This document shows positions 50,301-59,300 of a stretch of DNA of 64,000 nucleotides, piece by piece (the stretch's first letter is position 1; every line of letters begins with the position of its first letter). Under the pieces are notes generated by a model. It saw nothing but the letters and a program-made list of their open reading frames with translations, did not search any database and was not told where the DNA came from. This DNA comes from Watersipora subatra. Lineage: Eukaryota > Bryozoa > Gymnolaemata > Cheilostomatida > Watersiporidae. The position numbers were made by a program, and so were the translations under genes. The stretch is taken from assembly GCF_963576615.1 (NCBI RefSeq), contig NC_088710.1, positions 2,150,001 to 2,214,000 on the forward strand. Reading direction: 5' to 3'.

Positions 50301-53300
50301 TTATGGTGTTATATTGTGGTGTTATATTGTGGTGTTATATTGTGGTGTTATATTATGGTGTTATATTGTGGTGTTATATTGTGGTGTTATATTGTGGTGT
50401 TACATTGTGGTGTTATATTATGGTGTTATATTACGGTGTTATATTACGGTGTTATATTACGGTGTTATATTACGGTGTTATATTGTGGTGTTATATTGTG
50501 GTGTTACATTGTGGTGTTATATTATGGTGTTATATTACGGTGTTATATTACGGTGTTATATTACGGTGTTATATTACGGTGCTATATTACGGTGTTATAT
50601 TACGATGTTATATTATGGTGTTATATCATGGTGTTATTTCATGGTGTTATATTATGGTGTTATATCATGGTGTTATATTATGGTGTTATATTATGATGTT
50701 ATATTATGGTGTTATATTATGGTGTTATAATATGGTGTTATAATATGGTGTTATATTATGGTGCTATATTATGGCGCTATATTATGCACTCATTTCATAG
50801 CTTTTCATGACTTCCAGTGTTTGTCATCATGTTATCATAGGTTTACTGACTGTGAAATGAATTGCAGATTATTATAAAGGTCAAATTTGCTCTAATATAG
50901 GATGACTTTTATGTATGATGCAAGTATTTGAACAAATTAATTAACTGTTTGTGTAGATATTGGACCATATCACTATATCACACCATCTCATTAGCGTTAT
51001 CATCCATTTCAATTTAATTCTTGTTAGCCGCTGAAAGATATGCTTCCTCTAATGCTGTAGAAGCGAGATGTACCTGTGTCGACCTCGGGCTTGGCTGATG
51101 GCGGTTCGCACTCAACGGAGATCAAGGTTAACTCTACCAATGTGTTAGCTCAAAACAGTGTCGTTGAGAAAGAAGTTAACTCTGTGTCTGATGGCACAGG
51201 AGAATTCAGACTTCAGTTTGGTGATGTCGAGAGTGTCTCCGAGAAGAACGATAGTGTGGAGATAATGACAGGAAGGGCCATTTTTACTCCAGGTATTGGG
51301 ACTATTGTACATAGTACTGAGAGCATAATTGCTTGTATATCTATTTATATTAACAAAATTACTCCTTGTTGTACTAACTAGAGATTCGTAAAACCTGTAT
51401 TTGAATGTCGCTTTATTAGAGATGGCATTCAAATAAAGGGTTGCGTTGTATTTTTCAAACGTACCGTCAGATGTTGGAAAAAAAAATTTAACCCTTTACT
51501 GGTGAATCGAATGTCGCCTATATTGTGCACTCTTCTTCGAGCGGTGCAACATTTTCCCTTTTGGATGCAAGAAATCTGCCTTCATATATTATCTTATATA
51601 TTATACCTTATATCATAATTCTGCCGCATATAGGCAGTTGCATCGTATGTATCAAGTCATATTGCGGTGATACTTTTATTGTGTCGTCGTACGTGTCTTG
51701 GACTATACCACTTGTCAAAGCTACTAGAATCGTGCTCGTTAAAAAAACTGGTTAGCCAATTAAAAGCGTTTCGTTGACGATTTCGGTGTGCATGCACAGC
51801 TCAGACAATTCTGTGATATTCGGCCGAATAAATCTGTGAATTCTGTGAAATTCGTGAATTCGGTCAGATTGAACGAATAATTCATTATGTGTTGCCGGAC
51901 CTTACCAGTTGATATCTATTACTTGCAATTAACCAACAATAATCATATAGCCTGCATTGCAATTTGTTGGAGCTCTCAAGTTTTTTATTTCGCTTTTAAT
52001 TTGAAGGCATATTTTCATTTTATAACTATATTTAACAAAGCTACACAAAAGCTCATTGCACTCATCAATATGTTTGCTACAGCGCGACCAAAACTAGCTT
52101 TTTATGTGCAATAGAACAGGTGTTATCCATTGTAAGCTGAGTTCGAGTGTCGATCCATTGTAAGCTGAGTTCAGATTATCGCAATCATGCTATCAAATAA
52201 GATGCTATAAATCTGCAAATTTGTAAGTTTTATAATAATAATAATTATCAAATGCTACATATTTTATATTAAAAAACAAGTGACATGAACAAACCATAAT
52301 TTTAATACGTGCATCAACAAAAAATAATATTTTAAAACAAATATCAACATTTTAAAAGCTAAAATGTTAGCATCGCTTGCGCTGTCAGTTGCGTTTAGGT
52401 TGTTGCTTTTATTTGAAACCATTTCATAATCTTCTGACTGTTCAATACCTTCCACAATGTCTTCTGACCTCTGCACAGTCGAGCTAGGCGATATTAGCGT
52501 CCAAACAATTTTTAGCGGAGCAAAACTTTTACACGATACCATTTTGAATAGAAACTTCTAGCCGATTTAAAGAGAAATCGCGTGTTATCAAAATAGCCTC
52601 AAAATGTTACATAGCTTCAAAATATCTCGTAGCAATATGTAGTAGCGTATTTTCCATTGTAAATGTGAAGACTATCCCACATACACCGTTGTATCGAGAC
52701 CTCATTAAAAAGAAACTACTATTAGCATGATACTGTCACAGAAAGCACTCCTACAACGTAAATAATCCGTTCCAGCAATGTTTATGTTATAGGGAATTTA
52801 TAGCAGTAGAGGCAGTAGGAGCAGTAAAATACATTTGAATTGCCTGATCTGTTGCAAGATCTTTCTTAACTCACCCCTTTATCAATGCTAAAATGAAAAA
52901 CTTGACTTAATTTTTTAATTTTTGGGCTGTAGCGTAACTGCAACTGTTGGTTTGCATCGACAACTTCTCTCTTTTTCGCCTATCACTTATCTCTGATCAA
53001 TTTTACTTGTTTTATAGACCATGATCGTAAGTTGATGAGGAGCGGGCATCTTTTATGTTCATTTACAAGGATTTACTTCTTTTTTTAATCAGTTTATTTA
53101 ATTCAAGCCTAGCCAATCAAGTCTATTCTGCAAAGTAAAGCTAATAACAAATATTTTATAAATCTACAATAAAGCAAAACAACAAAATATCTTTATTATA
53201 AAAATGGTACTACCGGTTCATTATTGATAGACCCCTAGGCTATCCTGTACTTAGGGGGTCAAGGATAAAGGAACTTTCACCGATACTCCAACACATAACA

Positions 53301-56300
53301 TTCAGATTGATAGACTTACGCTGTAACACCTGCACCAATCTATCGCCTTCAAGTATTTAGGAACAATTGCGCAGCTATCGTATTCTCGGTTTTGTCGACA
53401 CATTTGACGTTCTATTACGACGAACTTCCCGAATTTCGCAGAATCCCGACGGAATTTCGCGAATATTATATGTAATAGATATACCGCTATACGCGTGTCA
53501 TTTTTTCTTCCGCAAGTGCGGCGAGATAAACTAACATTAACATCGAATTGGAAAATTTGCCTGACTTGACACTTCACGTTATATGGAATTTTTTACGCAG
53601 TACGAAGTAAAAACTTCACATGCATTTTTTACTGGAATTCACGTTATAGGAGGTATACTGTACTAGTTATTTCTAAGGTGTTGCAATACAAATTTTTAAT
53701 GAAAAAACCTAGACTTGGAGTTGGGAAACGGACTTCAATACAAACAGAAACAACGAACAAATTAATAGTTATTAATGTAATCAAGTCATTATTAGTCTGG
53801 TTTTGTGGACACTTTTCTACTGATCATTTGCTACTTTGGGTTTTTTATGATTATGAATGTCAAATAGTATTGGTCAAATAAAAGTGGCATTAGAATAAAA
53901 GTGGCATTAGAATAAAAGTGGCATTAGAATTAAGGGTTGTGCTATATTTTTCAACCCTTCCATAGTGGCACTCAAATTGAGGTGGCGTTCAAATAAAGGT
54001 TTTACGGTATATGTTATTGTGATGATTATAATTAGACAATTATGGCTGTGTATATTATAGCTGTACTATATCTATTTATTATCTTATTAATATGTCATCC
54101 CCAGGTTATGTGGCATTTATTATAATGTACAGACAATTACATGATGATCAGTGTCTGTCTGCTATAACACGGAAGCATTGGGGAAATGTATGTTTAAAGA
54201 TTGACCTGCAACAAAATTCACATTATAATTATTTGGTATCAAAAGATTCACCATGTCTTACACTGTTGTGTTGTAGGTGCAAAATATGTGGGAATGTGAT
54301 TACAAGCTCTTAAAAGCTAAAAAACGAACAGTTAATCGCTGCCACACGAGACCGCCTTAGTTTGGATTCTCTTTCCAGAACGGCTCAAATGTGACGTAGT
54401 TGTGGGAGATGGTTTCTGTTTACACTTTCATGCAACCTTATTCGTCGAAATATTTTCACAAATGTACTTCACGCATTCAATAAAACCATGTTTATTGTTC
54501 TTACGCGTCAGTTTTATCATCATTTTAATGCTGTCACTTCTAGCAGTGATATCTTATAACTTACTGTTAAAATTCATTTAATTTTTTAACCTTACCTCGA
54601 AGGAGTACATATCATTGTCTGATAATCAAGACGAGCCTGTTGGTCACCTGTGATAATCGAAGAGTGCTGCAAAAATTATTTGCGAAGTATTGGGTCACAT
54701 GATCAGATTACGACTTGACGATTAGATCAAGCCGAAAAAAAAACTGTAAAGTAGCGAGCATCTATATTTGATACGGGGTCTTCGGTAAAACCGGAAGTGT
54801 TTGTCATAAACTAGTGCTACGATAAGTTTTATATTGAGCTTTTCATTGGCCTTTCAATTCACGTGAGAACATCACGTGACAAGACGATAACCAAACTGTA
54901 ATGACTACGTCAGAGTAATAAACTGATTCTAATCTACGGCGGCTTTTCGTTTTTTGAGCTTTTAAGAGCTTGTAATCACGTTTCCACATATTTTGCACCT
55001 ACAACACAGCAGAGTAAGACATGGTGAATCTTTTGATACCAAATAACTGTAATGTGAATTACGTTGCAAGTCAACCATTAAGAATAAAAACCTATATATT
55101 TACCTATCTATTAAATTTGGTTGACAAACTGTTTAAACTTTATTATTCTCTTGTTACCTGGAGACGGTTTTTAACCCTTTGGCAGGCAGAGCGACATTAT
55201 TGTCGTTTCGCGATACTGACGCCAATGGGCAGAGCGATCATTATGTCGCCACGCGAACGTTTTTTGTAAAGTAATTTGTGGTTAGCTTATTGCATTTTTT
55301 TCTTTAATTTTTTACTAATAGTAAACTAAAATATATTGGTCTCTGGTAGCAACCAAAAAATCAGCCGTTTTGAGAAAAAAACGATTGTTTTTGCAATATT
55401 AAACGAACGAAAAATCTGAAATAAAAACGTATTTGAATAAAATGGAGATTTTTGTTTGTAGCTTGTTTATCCTTCTGTTACTGCTTTCTGAATATTTTAC
55501 CAGAGTGCAACAACATTCTTTTGCTGTCATGGCGTTCTCCAAAGGCTATAGGCAAAGGCAAAGCTATAAAGGAACAATAATAAGTACACGATGCCAAGAG
55601 TGGTGTAGGCCTCTGCAAGGAGAAATGCTTCCAAAATTACTAGAACTAGAAAAACACTTATATAAGAATTTGACTTCTAAATATTTATTTGTATTCACCG
55701 GTATAATAAAAACACAATATGCATATACAATATCATAAATAAAAGTGTATTAATGATTTTTTTAAATCAATTTGTGAAAAATTAATCCTCCCAAGGGGGT
55801 CTCAAATTGCCCAAAAAAACTTGCCTGCAAAAGGTTAATATGTTCTTGACATTTGTATTAAATGTATCTTTTCAAGCTACACAATTGATGAAGAATGCTG
55901 GAAATGCTACAAAGTCACCAGTAACTACACCATCTACTGAAGTGTTAAAGGATATCAGTACTGTCAATAGTACAGCTCCTGAACCTATGGTTACTACCTC
56001 CATTGCTAAAGAGCTGCTACCAAACACAAATGACTCAAAGCGCTCTTCCCTGACTGATCACATTTCAGCCAACACTGTCAGCTCACCACACGTTGGCTGT
56101 AGTGAAGAACCTGCGGTGACTGGTCCGCCGGCGTCACGCGTGGAGACACCTGCTAGCTGTATGACATCAGTTGCATCACAACTTTCCTCGCCAACTGTTA
56201 CCTTGTCATCGGTGTCATCAGCTGACCATGTTTCACCATCTCCACCTCAACCTATGTCTTGGGCCAAATTGTTCACCAACAGCAGCTCCTCCCCTGTCAC

Positions 56301-59300
56301 ATCCGCTGACACTCTGCCCACACCTAAAAAGGTTGTACCCCCGATTTCTCTCACCAACGGTGCACCTGATGAAATTGGAGGTAAGCTAATACTCAATCAA
56401 ATGCTGTTATCTATGTCACACTTACCTGACCTTCAGACCGAACATTTTAAGTTACACATATACTTTGATATTGGTGTTCTGTTTCTGCGCATTCATAAGT
56501 TTGCTATTATTTCATGCTATCTGATATATCATTTTATGATATCTATAAATTTGAAAGTGTATAAAAATTGACATTGCATAAGATGAGTAATTTCTAGAAG
56601 TGGTCATAGCGGTATGCGGCATATAATCGTGTATTCATCGCTTTCATGTATAAGTCGATGGGTATTTCAAGACCCAAATTGTATTATTATAGGTACTACT
56701 CATGTATACGTTACCTCCACTGTTGCAGAATAGTGCGGAATAATTATATCGAATCTGAATCAATTTTGCTATTCCGGAATAAAAACTAGATTTTATTCGG
56801 AAATTACCGTTGTCAAACTTCTCTTAACTTCTTTCAAAATGTATTACATGTTACATTCCAAACCGGCCGGAGGTAGTACCGCAAAACGATGCAGTACAGG
56901 TTGCTGCCATGTTATGATTGAGCATGCCTCATGTAAGCTTGTTTACTGGTAATATTTACCGTATTTTCACAGATATTTGATATAATTCTTGGAAGTAAGT
57001 TAAACGTTCATATGGTAAAGCACCTATATTATGAGTTTTTGTTAAGGCTTCCTACCGCAATGCAGTTTGTGTATTGCATGTATAATAACGGAGTTGTCTT
57101 TTCATATTCACATTTTATTTGACTCAGCAGCAACATGCCCATTAACATTACTCATGTGTAAGTCGACCCTAAACATCTTACCTTAAAATCGGCTCCCAGA
57201 AACTTGACTTATACACGCCTATATACAGTATGTTGTTTTTATAAATTTATATTCATGCCAAATTGCAGGTTAGGTCAGTGATCTTAATTGCTTTTGTGCT
57301 AAGGGGAGCCAACCCTTACAGACAACCTGAGGGAGGCAATGTGAAACCATCTCAGTATTCTAGAAAATCTCGGGAAATATCAAATCTAAGCAATTAGATC
57401 ATGACCAGAGGGACTTGCTCATGACAGAAACTAAGTTTAATGTAGAGTAGGTTGAACCTGCCCCTAACACAATCTCCATCTCAGTTTACACTTGCAGTAC
57501 TTCCTCATAGGCTCACATGTACAACAGTGTTAACATATGAAGCTGACCTCGGAATGGACTAACGTAATATGTATTTATTTATGCGTTGTATGGAGGATAT
57601 ATCTGAAAAAGATCTCAGTGTAATCACAAACCTTATGCTGTGATTCCTAGTTCTTCCGATTTTGTGGTTCCCATTACAAACATGAATTTCGCCAAATGTG
57701 AATTTTGTAATGGGCCAGAAAATCTGCAGCTTCTTTATCATCATAAATTGCCAAAAAAATGTTGAAGTTTTCTACAATTAATAATGCCTGACTCGAAAAA
57801 ACTTAGAACGTTTGCTTATTTCTAAATCCAGTAACACCAGTAGTACTTAGTCAGGAAGGTGAATAATATCTGCTGCAACAATTGACATTTTTCCAGTAAC
57901 TGGATAAATTGCTGTTTTTGGAAATTTCACATGTTGTAAATTATAAAAACTTACTGCCTGAGCTTGCAGGGAGTAGAACTGAACTGGTCATCTACCGATA
58001 TCCGCCCCTCTCTGTCTTTATTTTAGATTATGAACCAGTGAAAAGTTGGTATATTTTGAGCACTGTTATTTGTTAACAAAGATGCCTTGTTGAAACTTAA
58101 CATTTTAAATGTAAAACAAACTTCAAAACTGGTAATTAGATTGTCATAAACACATATTTCCTTACTATCCTTCATTTTCTTTTGACGTCATCATATCGAG
58201 TCATCATTTCGAGGGCACATGCGCTGATTCACGGAAACGCCACCGTATTTCTAGACAAACAAGCGCCTTTCTCGTTTACTTTGCATTATTGAATAGTACT
58301 TTTGTTGCCATGTCGATTTTATATCATGATTCTCTGGAAGTAAGTGTTCATCATGGCTGAACAAATTTGCAAACAACAGGGTCGGTCACAAAATTTATTG
58401 CAGAAGGTTTTTGTTTTCAATGGTTAAAACTGTCTACAAAGATGGCGGACGACGATAATTCATGGTCACACACTCACGGAATGATGTCACCAAAAAACGA
58501 AGGATAGATGCTACTAATCCATGTATCTATTTGATTCCAATACAACTGCATGGTCTTCCAGTAACACTCTGTGTTCTCTTGTTGACAGCTTTATTGGAGA
58601 AGTTGACTATCAACCCTATGGCCGTGCCTCTGCACGCCAGACGACTCATCAACAAGACCAACTGGTGTTATGTGAACTCCACTCTACAGGCACTGCTCGC
58701 TTGCCCACCGTTCTACCACACCCTCAAGGCCATTCCTGCATATCCACCTCTCTCTAATATTTCTGCTAGACAATCTTCCATGCCAGTCCTCGATGCCATG
58801 TGAGTACATCTAGTGCTTAGTACCTTTTGTTCCACTTGTTCTGTTTCCCTGTTGTCTTTCTAGCTTGTATTCTTAGCATAAAATTTCTTGCTTGTCCAAA
58901 TCGCTAGTTTGCTGTTTAATTAAAACTGAAATATGATATTGAGTCACTATAGCAAATGACAGCTTGATTTGATTTATGTAGTTGTGGTTTCAATTCTTTG
59001 GGATTAATTCTATTCGTTTAGTCCAAATTTCAACTGAACTCTCTGACTATGAAACTAGTTTAAGCTAACAAGGAATGACAACTTTAACTCCGTCTCTTCT
59101 TGACATAAACTTCAGTTCGAAATGTGTGATGCAAATATGTGTCCCCAACCTTGCAGGGTTGAGTTCGTGAATGCATTTGAGGTGATGCAGCCTGAGAAAC
59201 AGGTGGAGAAGGCCAAGAAAAGGCGGGAACTTAGATCTGGGGAGCCATTCGAGCCGAGCTCAGTCTACAACGTTCTCAAAGCAATGACAAACTCGGAAGC

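Noticed and set aside
49671..50743. Long plus-strand frames of 341, 302 and 211 codons
   Set aside because: They are produced by the stop-free 13-bp minisatellite in all frames and have no real protein character.
54240..54313. Cys motif CRCKICGNVITS in the transposon end
   Set aside because: It is part of the inverted repeat, lacks a continuing frame and is not seen as an exon.
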